DNA from: Rhodosalinus sp041365695 | GTDB lineage: Bacteria; Pseudomonadota; Alphaproteobacteria; Rhodobacterales; Rhodobacteraceae | Assembly: GCF_041365695.1 (NCBI RefSeq) | Contig: NZ_JBGFSJ010000008.1 | Coordinates: forward strand, 86,735-150,734 | Length of the DNA stretch: 64,000 nucleotides | Direction of reading: 5' to 3' | Shown: positions 8,376 through 17,314 of the stretch, one piece after another | Layout: every line of letters starts with the position of its first letter | How positions within the stretch are numbered: position 1 is the first letter of the stretch | Notes under the pieces: generated by a model | Seen by the model: only the letters and a program-made list of their open reading frames with translations | Told to the model about the DNA's origin: nothing | Database searches by the model: none | Translations under genes and position numbers: made by a program

Positions 8376-8579
8376 TCAGAAGTCGATCGCCAGCCCCTTG
8401 CGCTCCCAGTCGCCGTAGCGCACGGGCTCGGGGCCGTCGCGGCCCCCGAGTTCGGGCGGAAGCTCCAGGGATTTCGCCTTTCGGCGGCGCTCCTCGGCCT
8501 CGGCCAGGGCGCGCTGCGCGGCGGGCGGAAGGTCGCGCCGCGCGTGGTCTGCGGGTGTTTCGGGCGTGTCGTCGGCCAT
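8376..8579 (-). CDS. Succinate dehydrogenase assembly factor 4 family (DUF1674)
   Basis: 67 aa. The C-terminal block GGRDGPEPVRYGDWERKG followed by LAIDF is the diagnostic DUF1674/SdhAF4 motif. In mitochondria and alphaproteobacteria this family binds flavinylated SdhA during complex II assembly. The N-terminal half is charged and low-complexity. It is divergent from rsmB, with 66 bases between, and upstream of gap on the same strand. Confidence 0.88.
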   Translation of the reverse strand: MADDTPETPADHARRDLPPAAQRALAEAEERRRKAKSLELPPELGGRDGPEPVRYGDWERKGLAIDF

Positions 8580-8645
8580 CTTCTTCCCTCGCGGTCTCGC
8601 CGCTGATATAGACCGCGCCTTCGCCACCGCCAAGCCGAGGCCCCC

Positions 8646-9947
8646 ATGACAGCCACCGCGCCCGATCCCGTCGCGCCCGATCCGGGGCACGGACGCGCCG
8701 CCCGGCGCGGCGCGCTCGCGCTGCTCGACGCCGTGACCGGCGAGGCGCAGACGCTGTCCGAGGCCGATGGCCGCATCGCGCAGCTTGCGCCGCCCGATCG
8801 CGCGCGTGCGCTTCGTCTCGCCCGCGACACGCTGCGCGGGCTTGCCCGGGCCGACGCGCTGCTTGCGCCGCATCTGCGCCGCGCGCCGCCCCGGATCGTA
8901 CGCAACGCGCTTCGGCTCGGCACGACGGAACTTGCCAGGGGGGCGGCCGCGCATGGCGCGGTGAACGACTGGGTGACGATCGTGGGCACGCTGGGCCGCA
9001 AGGCCGCGCCCGCACGCGGGATGGTGAACGCCGTGCTGCGCAAGATGGCGACCGAGGCGCCGGGCCGCTGGGACGCGCTGCCCGTGCCCGAGCTGCCGGC
9101 ATGGCTTCGCGATCCGCTTCTGGACGCATGGGGCGCCGACGCGGTGGCGGCGATGGAGGCCGCGCATCTCGCCGGCGCGCCGCTCGACCTGACGGCGCGG
9201 GGCGATCCGCGCGATCTGGCCGCGCGGCTCGCCGCGGAGCTGCTGCCCACCGGCTCGGTGCGGGTGTCGGGCAACACCCGGGTGTCGGCCGTGCCCGGCT
9301 ACGCGGAAGGCGACTGGTGGATTCAGGACGCGGCGGCCGCGCTGCCGGTCCGCCTTCTCGCGCCCCGGCCCGGCGAGCGGGTGCTGGACCTCTGCGCCGC
9401 GCCGGGGGGCAAGGCGCTTCAGCTTGCCGCGGCCGGGGCCGAGGTGACCGCGGTCGACATGTCGCCAGAGCGCCTCGCGCGGGTGGCCAGCAACCTCGCG
9501 CGTACCGGTCTGTCGGCCACGCTCTGCGCCGAAGACGCGCGCGCCCACGCCGGCGGACCCTACGACGCGGTGCTTGTGGACGCGCCCTGTTCGGCCACGG
9601 GCACGATCCGCCGCCATCCCGACCTGCCCCATGTGCGGGACGGCTCGGGCATCGACGCGCTCGTCGCGCTTCAGGCCGAGATGCTGGATCACGCCCTGAC
9701 CCGGCTCGCCCCCGGGGGCCGCCTCGTCTTCTGCACCTGTTCGCTTCTGCCCGAAGAGGGCGAGGGGCAGGTCACCGCGGCCCTCGCCCGTCATCCCGGG
9801 CTGGTCGCGGACCGGGCGGCGCTGGATCGCCCGGGCCTCGACCCGGCCTGGCGAAGCGCCGAGGGCGGGCTGCGTCTGCGCCCCGACTACTGGGCGGCGT
9901 CGGGCGGCATGGACGGGTTCTACATGGCAGTGCTGCGCCGCGCCTGA
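8646..9947 (+). CDS. rsmB: 16S rRNA (cytosine-5) methyltransferase, RsmB/NOP family
   Basis: 433 aa. An N-terminal NusB-like RNA-binding domain (about 20-150) precedes an SAM-dependent methyltransferase domain. DLCAAPGGKALQLAA binds SAM, DAPCSATGTIRRHPD is motif IV, and CTCSLLPEEGE (motif VI) contains the catalytic Cys. RsmB methylates C967 of 16S rRNA. It starts a same-strand run through a heparinase-like gene and purH, an order I recognise from Rhodobacterales. Assignment to RsmB rather than a sister RNA methyltransferase rests on the NusB-like domain. Confidence 0.87.
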   Translation: MTATAPDPVAPDPGHGRAARRGALALLDAVTGEAQTLSEADGRIAQLAPPDRARALRLARDTLRGLARADALLAPHLRRAPPRIVRNALRLGTTELARGAAAHGAVNDWVTIVGTLGRKAAPARGMVNAVLRKMATEAPGRWDALPVPELPAWLRDPLLDAWGADAVAAMEAAHLAGAPLDLTARGDPRDLAARLAAELLPTGSVRVSGNTRVSAVPGYAEGDWWIQDAAAALPVRLLAPRPGERVLDLCAAPGGKALQLAAAGAEVTAVDMSPERLARVASNLARTGLSATLCAEDARAHAGGPYDAVLVDAPCSATGTIRRHPDLPHVRDGSGIDALVALQAEMLDHALTRLAPGGRLVFCTCSLLPEEGEGQVTAALARHPGLVADRAALDRPGLDPAWRSAEGGLRLRPDYWAASGGMDGFYMAVLRRA

Positions 9948-10052
9948 CAGGCACGCGCCTTGCGCGTCGCCGAAGGTGACTTGGCCTTTCCACGCGCCTA
10001 TACTGCGCACGATCGCGCACGCCCGAGAGGCGCGGAACCGGGGCAGATCGGA

Positions 10053-11804
10053 ATGGCAGACGGGCAGGGCTGGCCGGCGCGCAGCGCGCGCCTTCTGGAC
10101 GGCTGGGCGGCGTGGCGCGCGGCCCGGGCACGGCCGGCCACGGGGTTCCGCACCCCGCCCGAGCCGCGCACCTTCGGGCTTGTCGCGCGCGGGCGGCAGC
10201 TTCTCGCGGGGAACCTGATGTTCGCGGGCCATCTCGTCGAAACGCCGCCCGGCACCCGGCCCTGGGGCATCGCGCCCCCCGACCCCGCCTTCACGGCCGA
10301 GTTGCACGGGTTCGGCTGGCTCGATGACCTGGCCGCGGTAGGCACCGCCCCGGCGCGCTCACTGGCGCAGGACTGGCTCTGGGACTGGATCGGGCGCTAC
10401 GGGGCCGGGCGCGGCCCGGGATGGACGGCGGACCTCGCGGGGCGGCGCCTCACGCGCTGGATAGAGCACGCGCTCTTCCTGACGATGGGGCGGGACGCGG
10501 CGACGCAGGCGGCGTTCTTTCGCGCCCTCGCCGTGCAGGCCGCCTTCGCCGCCCGGCGCTGGCGCGCCGCCCCTCCCGGGCTGGAGCGTTTCGAGGCCGT
10601 GTCGGGCGTCGTTCTGGCCGGGCTCATGCTGGAGGGGCTGGAGCACCGGCTCGACGCCGGCCTCGCCGCGCTCGAGAGGGTTTGCCGCGACGAGATCGAC
10701 GCGGGCGGCGCGATTCCCACGCGCAACCCCGAAGAGCTGATGGAGGTGCTGACGCTTCTCACCTGGATCGTCGCTGTGCTGCGCGACGCGGGCCGCGATC
10801 CGGGGCCGGAGCTGGCCGCGGCGATCGCGCGGGTGGCCCCGACGCTGCGCGGTCTGCGCCATGCCGACGGCGGCCTGCCGCGCTTTCACGGTGGCGGGCG
10901 GGGGGTGGAGGGCCGGCTGGACCAGGCGCTCGCGGCGACGGACGCGCGGCGCAGGCCGCCCGCGGGGCTCGCCATGGGATATGCGCGGCTGCGCGCCGGC
11001 CGCACGACCCTGATCGTGGACGCGGCCCGCCCGCCCGGGGGCCGCGGCTCTTTCGACGCCCATGCCTCGACCCTCGCCTTCGAACTGACCTCCGGACGCC
11101 GGCCCGTCATCGTCAACTGCGGCGCGGGGGGCAGCTTCGGCGCGGAGTGGCGGCGGGCGGGCCGCGCCACGCCCTCCCATTCCACGCTTTGCCTCGAAGG
11201 CCGGTCGAGCGCACGGCTCGGAAAGCCCGTGCTCGTGGCGGGCATGCGGCGCGAGATGCTTGAAGCGGCGCCCACCGACGTCCCGGCGGACCTCGACCGG
11301 GACGCCGAGGCGCATCGTTTCGAGGGCGCGCATGACGGGTACCGCCCGGGCTGGGGAGTGACCCATGCGCGGATGCTGGCCCTGTCGCTCGACGGGCGCG
11401 GGCTTTCGGGCGAGGATCTGCTGCTCGCGCTCGAAGCCCACGACAAGCGACGCTTCGATGCCGCGCTCGACGCCGCCAGGCTGCGCGGCCTGCCCTACCA
11501 GATCCGGTTCCACCTGCACCCGGAGGTGGACGCCGAGCTCGACATGGGGGGGGCCGCGGTCTCGCTCGCAGCGCCCTCGGGAGAGATCTGGGTGTTTCGC
11601 CACGACGGCGCGGCGCGGCTGTCGCTCGAACGGGGCGTCTACCTCGAGCGTGGCCGGTTGCGGCCGCGCGCCGCGCAACAGATCGTTTTGTCCGGCCGCG
11701 CTTTCGAGTATGCGACGCGCGTGCGATGGTCCGTGGCCAAGACCCAGGAGACCGCGACGGCTGTCCGCGACCTGGTCCACGCCATGCCCGAATACGAACC
11801 CTGA
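10053..11804 (+). CDS. Heparinase II/III family protein
   Basis: 583 aa. The N-terminal half is alpha-helical (toroid-like) with WIEHALFLT and PTRNPEELMEVLTLL segments. The C-terminal half (from about 310) is the beta-rich heparinase II/III domain with HASTLAFELTSGRRPVIVNCG and HSTLCLEG. Family members are uronic-acid polysaccharide lyases, but no signal peptide is evident, and in this genus-level context (between rsmB and purH) the protein probably acts on an endogenous glycan. The ATG at 10053 (MADGQGW) is preferred; a TTG at 9960 would add 31 residues. Substrate unknown. Confidence 0.78.
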   Translation: MADGQGWPARSARLLDGWAAWRAARARPATGFRTPPEPRTFGLVARGRQLLAGNLMFAGHLVETPPGTRPWGIAPPDPAFTAELHGFGWLDDLAAVGTAPARSLAQDWLWDWIGRYGAGRGPGWTADLAGRRLTRWIEHALFLTMGRDAATQAAFFRALAVQAAFAARRWRAAPPGLERFEAVSGVVLAGLMLEGLEHRLDAGLAALERVCRDEIDAGGAIPTRNPEELMEVLTLLTWIVAVLRDAGRDPGPELAAAIARVAPTLRGLRHADGGLPRFHGGGRGVEGRLDQALAATDARRRPPAGLAMGYARLRAGRTTLIVDAARPPGGRGSFDAHASTLAFELTSGRRPVIVNCGAGGSFGAEWRRAGRATPSHSTLCLEGRSSARLGKPVLVAGMRREMLEAAPTDVPADLDRDAEAHRFEGAHDGYRPGWGVTHARMLALSLDGRGLSGEDLLLALEAHDKRRFDAALDAARLRGLPYQIRFHLHPEVDAELDMGGAAVSLAAPSGEIWVFRHDGAARLSLERGVYLERGRLRPRAAQQIVLSGRAFEYATRVRWSVAKTQETATAVRDLVHAMPEYEP

Positions 11805-11838
11805 GACCCGTTTTCCCGACAGGAAAGGCCCCCAGCCC

Positions 11839-13428
11839 ATGCCCGATCTCGTTCCCGTCCGCCGCGCGCTGCTGTCCGTCTCCGACAAGACAGGCCTCGC
11901 GGAGCTCGGAAAGGCGCTCGCGGCACGGGGCGTCGAGCTCGTGTCCACCGGCGGCAGCGCGGCGACGCTGCGGCAGGCGGGGCTTGCCGTGCGGGACGTG
12001 TCCGACCTCACCGGTTTCGCCGAGATGATGGACGGGCGCGTCAAGACGCTGCACCCGGCGGTGCATGGCGGGCTTCTCGCGCTGCGCGACGTGCCGGAGC
12101 ACCGCGCCGCGATGGAGGAGCACGACATCGCGCCCATCGACCTGCTGGTGGTCAACCTCTACCCGTTCGAGGAGACGGTGGCCCGCGGCGCAGGCTACAA
12201 CGAGACGATCGAGAACATCGACATCGGCGGCCCTGCGATGATCCGCGCCGCGGCGAAGAACCACGCCCATGTGGCGACCGTCGTGGACGTCGAGGACTAC
12301 CCGGCGCTCCTGGCAGAACTCGACGGGAATGACGGCGCCACGCGGTACCCGTTCCGCCAGCGCCTCGCGCTGACCGCCTACGGCCGCACCGGCGCTTACG
12401 ACGCGGCGGTGTCGGGCTGGCTGGCCGGGGCGCTGGAGGAAGACGCCCCGCGGCGCCGGGTCTTCGCGGGCAGGCTCGCCCAGACGCTGCGCTACGGCGA
12501 GAACCCGCACCAGCGCGCGGCCTTCTACGGCGACGGCTCCCACCGCCCGGGCGTGGCCGCCGCCGAGCAGCTTCAGGGCAAGGAACTCAGCTACAACAAC
12601 ATCAACGACACCGACGCGGCGGCCGAGCTCTGCGCGGAATTCATGCCGCGCGACGGGGCCGCCTGCGTGATCGTGAAGCACGCGAACCCCTGCGGCGTGG
12701 CGCGCGGGGAGACGCTCCGCGAGGCGTATCTGCGCGCGCGCGACTGCGACCGCACCAGCGCCTTCGGCGGCATCGTGGCGCTCAACACGCGGCTGGACGC
12801 CGGGACCGCCGAGGCGATTCTCGAGCTTTTCACCGAGGTCGTCATCGCGCCCGCCATCGATCAGGCGGCGCGGGATCTTTTCGCGACGAAGCCCAATCTG
12901 CGCCTGCTGCTCGCGCATGGGCTGGCCGACCCCGCGGAGGCGGGCCTCGCCGTGCGGCAGGTGTCGGGCGGCTGGCTCGTGCAGGACCGCGACGCCGCGG
13001 TCGTGCGGCAGGAGGATCTGCGGGTCGTGACGAAACGCGCGCCCGGCGAGGGCGAGATGCGCGACATGCTCTTCGCGTGGACGGTGGCCAAGCACGTGAA
13101 GTCCAACGCCATCGTCTACGCGAAAGGCGGCGCGACGGTGGGCATCGGCGCGGGGCAGATGAGCCGCGTGGACAGCACCCGCATCGCCGCGCGAAAGGCC
13201 GCCGACATGGCCGAGACGCTGGGCCTGTCCGTTCTGCCGACGCAGGGATCGGCCGTGGCCTCGGACGCGTTCTTTCCCTTCGCCGACGGCGTGCTGGCCG
13301 CGGCGGAGGCCGGGGCGACCGCGCTCATCCAGCCGGGCGGTTCGATGCGCGACGACGAGGTGATCGCGGCCGCCGACGAGGCCGGGCTTGCCATGGTCTT
13401 CACCGGCCAGCGCCACTTCCGTCACTGA
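11839..13428 (+). CDS. purH: Bifunctional AICAR formyltransferase/IMP cyclohydrolase
   Basis: 529 aa, standard for PurH. The N-terminal MGS-like IMP cyclohydrolase domain (about 1-200) has SVSDKTGL, STGGSA and GRVKTLHPAVHGG. The AICAR transformylase domain carries KELSYNNINDTDAA, VIVKHANPCGVA, SNAIVYAK and SDAFFPFADG. It performs the last two steps of IMP synthesis. It follows the heparinase-like gene by 34 bases and precedes lspA by 30, consistent with one transcript. Confidence 0.97.
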   Translation: MPDLVPVRRALLSVSDKTGLAELGKALAARGVELVSTGGSAATLRQAGLAVRDVSDLTGFAEMMDGRVKTLHPAVHGGLLALRDVPEHRAAMEEHDIAPIDLLVVNLYPFEETVARGAGYNETIENIDIGGPAMIRAAAKNHAHVATVVDVEDYPALLAELDGNDGATRYPFRQRLALTAYGRTGAYDAAVSGWLAGALEEDAPRRRVFAGRLAQTLRYGENPHQRAAFYGDGSHRPGVAAAEQLQGKELSYNNINDTDAAAELCAEFMPRDGAACVIVKHANPCGVARGETLREAYLRARDCDRTSAFGGIVALNTRLDAGTAEAILELFTEVVIAPAIDQAARDLFATKPNLRLLLAHGLADPAEAGLAVRQVSGGWLVQDRDAAVVRQEDLRVVTKRAPGEGEMRDMLFAWTVAKHVKSNAIVYAKGGATVGIGAGQMSRVDSTRIAARKAADMAETLGLSVLPTQGSAVASDAFFPFADGVLAAAEAGATALIQPGGSMRDDEVIAAADEAGLAMVFTGQRHFRH

Positions 13429-13458
13429 ATGGCCGGCATAGTCCCGAAAGGAGCCCCG

Positions 13459-13947
13459 ATGCGGCTGGTGATACAGGTGGCGGCGGCGGTCTTCGTGCTG
13501 GACCAGGCGCTGAAATATTACGTCGTCCACTGGCTCGGGCTGGCGCGGCTGGGTGCCATCGACGTGCTGCCGCCCTTCCTGAACCTGCGCATGGCGTGGA
13601 ACACCGGGATCAATTTCGGCCTCTTCGCAGGCGGGTCCGAAACCGCGCGCTGGGTCCTGATCGTCGTCGCGCTGGCGATCACGGCCGCCGTCACGGTCTG
13701 GATGTGGCGCGAGCCGCCGGGCGTCGCCGGGCGCGTCTCGGCGGGCCTTCTCGTCGGCGGTGCGCTCGGCAACGTGGTGGATCGGGTCCTTTACGGCGCG
13801 GTGGCGGATTTCCTCAACATGTCCTGTTGCGGTATCGAAAACCCCTACGCCTTCAACGTGGCCGACATCGCGATCTTCGCGGGGGCGCTCGGCCTCGTCT
13901 TCTTCACGGGCGGCGACGGACGCCGGGACACGAAAAAGGCCCCGTGA
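13459..13947 (+). CDS. lspA: Lipoprotein signal peptidase (signal peptidase II)
   Basis: 162 aa inner-membrane aspartyl protease that cleaves prolipoprotein signal peptides. Four hydrophobic segments are visible. Catalytic Asp108 is in GNVVDRVLYG and Asp136 in FNVADIAIF. N-terminal VLDQALKYYV is also typical. The ATG at 13459 follows AAAGGAG at 13447-13453; an earlier in-frame start at 13429 lacks support. The next gene is itself a lipoprotein, a likely LspA substrate. Confidence 0.95.
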   Translation: MRLVIQVAAAVFVLDQALKYYVVHWLGLARLGAIDVLPPFLNLRMAWNTGINFGLFAGGSETARWVLIVVALAITAAVTVWMWREPPGVAGRVSAGLLVGGALGNVVDRVLYGAVADFLNMSCCGIENPYAFNVADIAIFAGALGLVFFTGGDGRRDTKKAP

Positions 13948-13997
13948 CGCGGGCTGCGGGATGAGCTAAGGCTGTGGCGATGATCGAGGAGGGTGCG

Positions 13998-14516
13998 ATG
14001 CGGTGGGCGCGGCTTGTGCTCGTGGCTCTGGTTGCGGTGACGCTCGCGGGCTGTGGCGCGCGCGGCGAACGCGATCTCAGGCAGTTTCCCTACAGCCTTC
14101 AGCAAGGCCCCGAAGAGTTCGCCGTGGTGCCGTTCAAGCCGCTGGAGACACCGCAGAGCTTCGCCGAGTTGCCGACGCCGACGCCGGGCGCGCGCAACCG
14201 GGTGGACCTGACCCCCAATGCCGACGCGGTGGCCGCGCTGGGGGGCGATCCCGCGGCCCTGTCGGAGCGCGGGGTGCCCGCATCCGACGGCGCGCTGGTC
14301 TCGCACGCGTCGCGCTACGGCGTTCCGGCGGGCCTGCGCGCGCGCCTTGCGGCGGAGGACGCGGAATACCGCCAGCGCTTCGGGCTTTTCACCTTCCAGC
14401 TCATCCGCAACGACCGGTACCGCCAGGCATATCGCCGGCAGGCGCTCGACCCGAACGCCGCGCTCGAGGCCTACCGCCGCGCCGGCCTGCGCACGCCATC
14501 CGCCCCGCCACAGTGA
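13998..14516 (+). CDS. DUF3035-type lipoprotein
   Basis: 172 aa. A short signal sequence ends in the lipobox LAGC (VAVTLAGCGARG), so the mature protein begins at a lipidated Cys. The body is polar and proline-rich (PTPTPGARNRVDLTPN) and ends with a helical YRQRFGLFTF...RQAYRRQALDP region. It matches the Rhodobacterales family DUF3035, consistently located between lspA and the M16 peptidase pair; function is unknown. GAGGAGGG at 13986-13993 fixes the start. An outer-membrane or envelope role is inferred from lipidation and neighbours. Confidence 0.8.
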   Translation: MRWARLVLVALVAVTLAGCGARGERDLRQFPYSLQQGPEEFAVVPFKPLETPQSFAELPTPTPGARNRVDLTPNADAVAALGGDPAALSERGVPASDGALVSHASRYGVPAGLRARLAAEDAEYRQRFGLFTFQLIRNDRYRQAYRRQALDPNAALEAYRRAGLRTPSAPPQ

Positions 14517-14605
14517 GGCGTCCGCCTCACAAACCCGTCAACGACGCTTGAACGGTCGCGGGCGCCGCGTAGCTTAGCAGCGTGCCCATGACAGGAGGTG
14601 CCCCG

Positions 14606-15964
14606 ATGCGCCGTGCCGCGCTTTTCCTCGCCCTTGCCCTCACATTCATCGCCCGGCCCGCGCTCGCGACCGAGAACGTCACCGACTTCGTCCTCGACAA
14701 CGGGATGCAGGTCGTCGTGATCGAGGATCACCGCGCACCGCTCGCGGTGCACATGGTCTGGTATCGCGCCGGCTCCGCCGACGAGCGGCCGGGCGCCTCG
14801 GGGGCTGCGCATTTCCTCGAACACATGATGTTCCGCGGCACCGAGACGCGCGCCCCCGGCGAGTTCTCGGAACGCGTGGCGGCGAACGGCGGCAACGACA
14901 ACGCTTTCACGAGCTACGATTACACCGCCTATTTCCAGCGCGTCGCCGCCGACCGGCTGGGCCTGATGATGGAGATGGAGGCCGACCGCATGGCCAACCT
15001 CCTGCTCCGGCCCGAGCTGGTCGAGACCGAGCGGGGCGTCATCCTCGAAGAGCGCAACCAGCGCGTGGAGAACGAGCCCGGCTCGCTCTTCCGCGAGCAG
15101 ACCTCGGCCGCGCAATTCCTCAACCATCCCTACGGCGCGCCGATCATCGGATGGCGCCACGAGATCGAGGCGCTGAGCCGCGAGGACCTGAACGCGTACT
15201 ACACCCGGCATTACGCGCCCAACAACGCGATCCTGATCGTTGCGGGCGACGTCACGCCGGACGAGGTGCGGCGTCTTGCCGAAACCCATTACGGCCCGAT
15301 CCCGGCGAACCCCGCGGTCACGGAGCGTGCCCGCCCGCAGGAGCCGCCGCAGCGCGCGCCCCGCCGCGTGACGATGGAGGACGCCCGCGTGGCGCAACCC
15401 TACGTCACCCGAAGCTGGCTCGCGCCCGAGCGCGATCCGGGCGACCAGCGGCAGGCCGCGGCCCTCGTGCTGCTGTCCGAGCTTCTGGGCGGCGGGCAGA
15501 CCTCGGTCCTGACCACGGCGCTTCAGTACGACAATCCCGTCGCCGTGTTCACCAGCGCCTTCTACGGCGCGACCTCGCTGGACCGGACGCGGTTCGGCGT
15601 GGTCGTGGTGCCGGCCCAAGGCGTCGGCCTTGCCGAGGCCGAGGCCGCGCTCGATGCCGAGATCGCCCGCTTCCTCGAGACGGGCGTGGATGCCGAGGCG
15701 CTCGAGCGGATCAAGTTCGGCCTGAAGGCCAGCCGCATCTACCAGCAGGACAACGTGCAGTCGGTGGCCCAGCGCTACGGCCGCGCGCTGACCAGCGGGC
15801 TCGCGCTCGAGGACATCGCGGCCTGGCCCGGGATCCTCGATTCGATCACCGGGGAAGAGATCATGGCCGTGGCGCGCGACGTTCTGGTGCCCGAACGCTC
15901 GGTCACCGGCTGGCTCCGGGCGCCCGAGGCCGACAAGACTGCGAACACGGAGGTGATGCAATGA
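14606..15964 (+). CDS. M16 family zinc peptidase (catalytic partner)
   Basis: 452 aa with a signal peptide (cleavage near residue 21, ALA-TE). The inverted zinc motif HxxEH is intact as H69-F-L-E72-H73, with the third ligand expected in ETERGVILEE about 75 residues on. It is a periplasmic pitrilysin/processing-peptidase-like enzyme. A strong AGGAGGTG at 14593-14600 sets the start. Its stop overlaps the next gene's start (ATGA), and that gene is an inactive-type M16 partner, so the two likely form a heterodimer. Substrates are not known. Confidence 0.9.
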   Translation: MRRAALFLALALTFIARPALATENVTDFVLDNGMQVVVIEDHRAPLAVHMVWYRAGSADERPGASGAAHFLEHMMFRGTETRAPGEFSERVAANGGNDNAFTSYDYTAYFQRVAADRLGLMMEMEADRMANLLLRPELVETERGVILEERNQRVENEPGSLFREQTSAAQFLNHPYGAPIIGWRHEIEALSREDLNAYYTRHYAPNNAILIVAGDVTPDEVRRLAETHYGPIPANPAVTERARPQEPPQRAPRRVTMEDARVAQPYVTRSWLAPERDPGDQRQAAALVLLSELLGGGQTSVLTTALQYDNPVAVFTSAFYGATSLDRTRFGVVVVPAQGVGLAEAEAALDAEIARFLETGVDAEALERIKFGLKASRIYQQDNVQSVAQRYGRALTSGLALEDIAAWPGILDSITGEEIMAVARDVLVPERSVTGWLRAPEADKTANTEVMQ

Positions 15965-17277
15965 AGTGGCTGGCCCCCCTCGCGCTTGCGGTTTTCGCCG
16001 CGCTGCCCGCGCGCGCCGAGATCGAGATCGAGGAAGTCACGAGCCCCGGCGGCATCACCGCCTGGCTTGTCGAGGACCACAACATCCCCTTCACCGCGCT
16101 GGAGCTGAGATTCCAGGGCGGAACCTCGCTCGACGCGCCGGGCAAGGAAGGCGCCGTGCGCCTGATGGCCGCGCTTCTCGAAGAGGGCGCGGGGGAGCGT
16201 GACGCGCAAGCCTTCGCGGCGGCGACCGAGACGATCGCGGCCGATTTCGACTACGACGCCCGCGACGACGCGGTGTCCGTCTCGGCGCGCTTCCTGACCG
16301 AGACGCGCGACGAGGCGGTGGAACTTCTGCGCGCCTCGCTCATGGAGCCGCGATTCGACGAGGACGCGATCGCGCGCGTGCGCGCTCAGGCGCTTTCCGC
16401 GATCCGGTCGGACCTGAACGATCCCGGTGCCATCGCGAGCCGCGAGTTCGCCCGCCTCGCCTTCGGGGATCATCCCTATGGCCGCGCGTCCGACGGCACG
16501 ATCGAGAGCGTCGGCGCCCTGACCCGCGACGACCTCGTGGCCGCGCATGCCGAAGCGCTTGCCCGCGACCGCGTCTTCGTCGCGGCCGCCGGAGACATCA
16601 CCGCGGAGGAGTTGGGGGGGCTGCTCGACGAGCTTCTGGGCGGCCTGCCGGAGACAGGCGGCGCGCGCCCCGGGGACGTGGCGGTGGCGCTGCCCGGCGG
16701 CATTTCGGTGGTCGAATTCGCCACGCCCCAGTCCGTCGCCGTGTTCGGCCACGAGGGCCTGCCGCGCGACGACGAGGATTTCTTCGCCGCCTTCGTGCTC
16801 AACCAGATCCTGGGCGGCGGCGGTTTCGAGAGCCGCCTGATGCAGGAGGTGCGCGAGAAGCGCGGGCTGACCTACGGCGTTTACAGCTATCTCGCGCCGA
16901 AGGATCACGCCGCGCTCTACATGGGCCGCGTGGCGTCGGCCAACGACCGCATCGCCGAGGCGATCGAGGTGATCCGCGGCGAGTGGGCGCGCATCGCCCG
17001 GGACGGCGTGACCGAAGCCGAGCTCGAGGCCGCCCGGACCTACCTGACCGGCGCCTACCCGCTGCGCTTCGACGGGAACGGGCCGATCGCCCGTATCCTG
17101 GTGGGGATGCAGATGGACGGTCTGCCGACCACCTACCCGCAGACGCGCAACGACCAGCTGGCGGCGATCACGCTCGAGGACGTGAACCGCGTGGCCGCGG
17201 AGCTGCTGAAGCCCGAACGGCTGCACTTCGTGGTGGCCGGTCAGCCCGAGGGGCTGGAGACGACGCCGGGCCAGTAG
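15961..17277 (+). CDS. M16 family protein, non-catalytic partner
   Basis: 438 aa with a signal peptide (WLAPLALAVFAALPARA). The position equivalent to HxxEH reads RLMAALLEEGAG, so zinc ligands are missing. The C-terminal substrate-binding part is preserved: REKRGLTYGVYSYL carries the R/Y pair of the inactive M16 subunits. By analogy with mitochondrial processing peptidase alpha/beta and paired bacterial M16B proteins, it would complete the closed chamber of the upstream catalytic subunit. Translation is coupled through ATGA. Confidence 0.88.
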   Translation: MKWLAPLALAVFAALPARAEIEIEEVTSPGGITAWLVEDHNIPFTALELRFQGGTSLDAPGKEGAVRLMAALLEEGAGERDAQAFAAATETIAADFDYDARDDAVSVSARFLTETRDEAVELLRASLMEPRFDEDAIARVRAQALSAIRSDLNDPGAIASREFARLAFGDHPYGRASDGTIESVGALTRDDLVAAHAEALARDRVFVAAAGDITAEELGGLLDELLGGLPETGGARPGDVAVALPGGISVVEFATPQSVAVFGHEGLPRDDEDFFAAFVLNQILGGGGFESRLMQEVREKRGLTYGVYSYLAPKDHAALYMGRVASANDRIAEAIEVIRGEWARIARDGVTEAELEAARTYLTGAYPLRFDGNGPIARILVGMQMDGLPTTYPQTRNDQLAAITLEDVNRVAAELLKPERLHFVVAGQPEGLETTPGQ

Positions 17278-17314
17278 GCCGGCAGAGAGTGCACGCCGCC
17301 GGCCGCGCGGGCGC

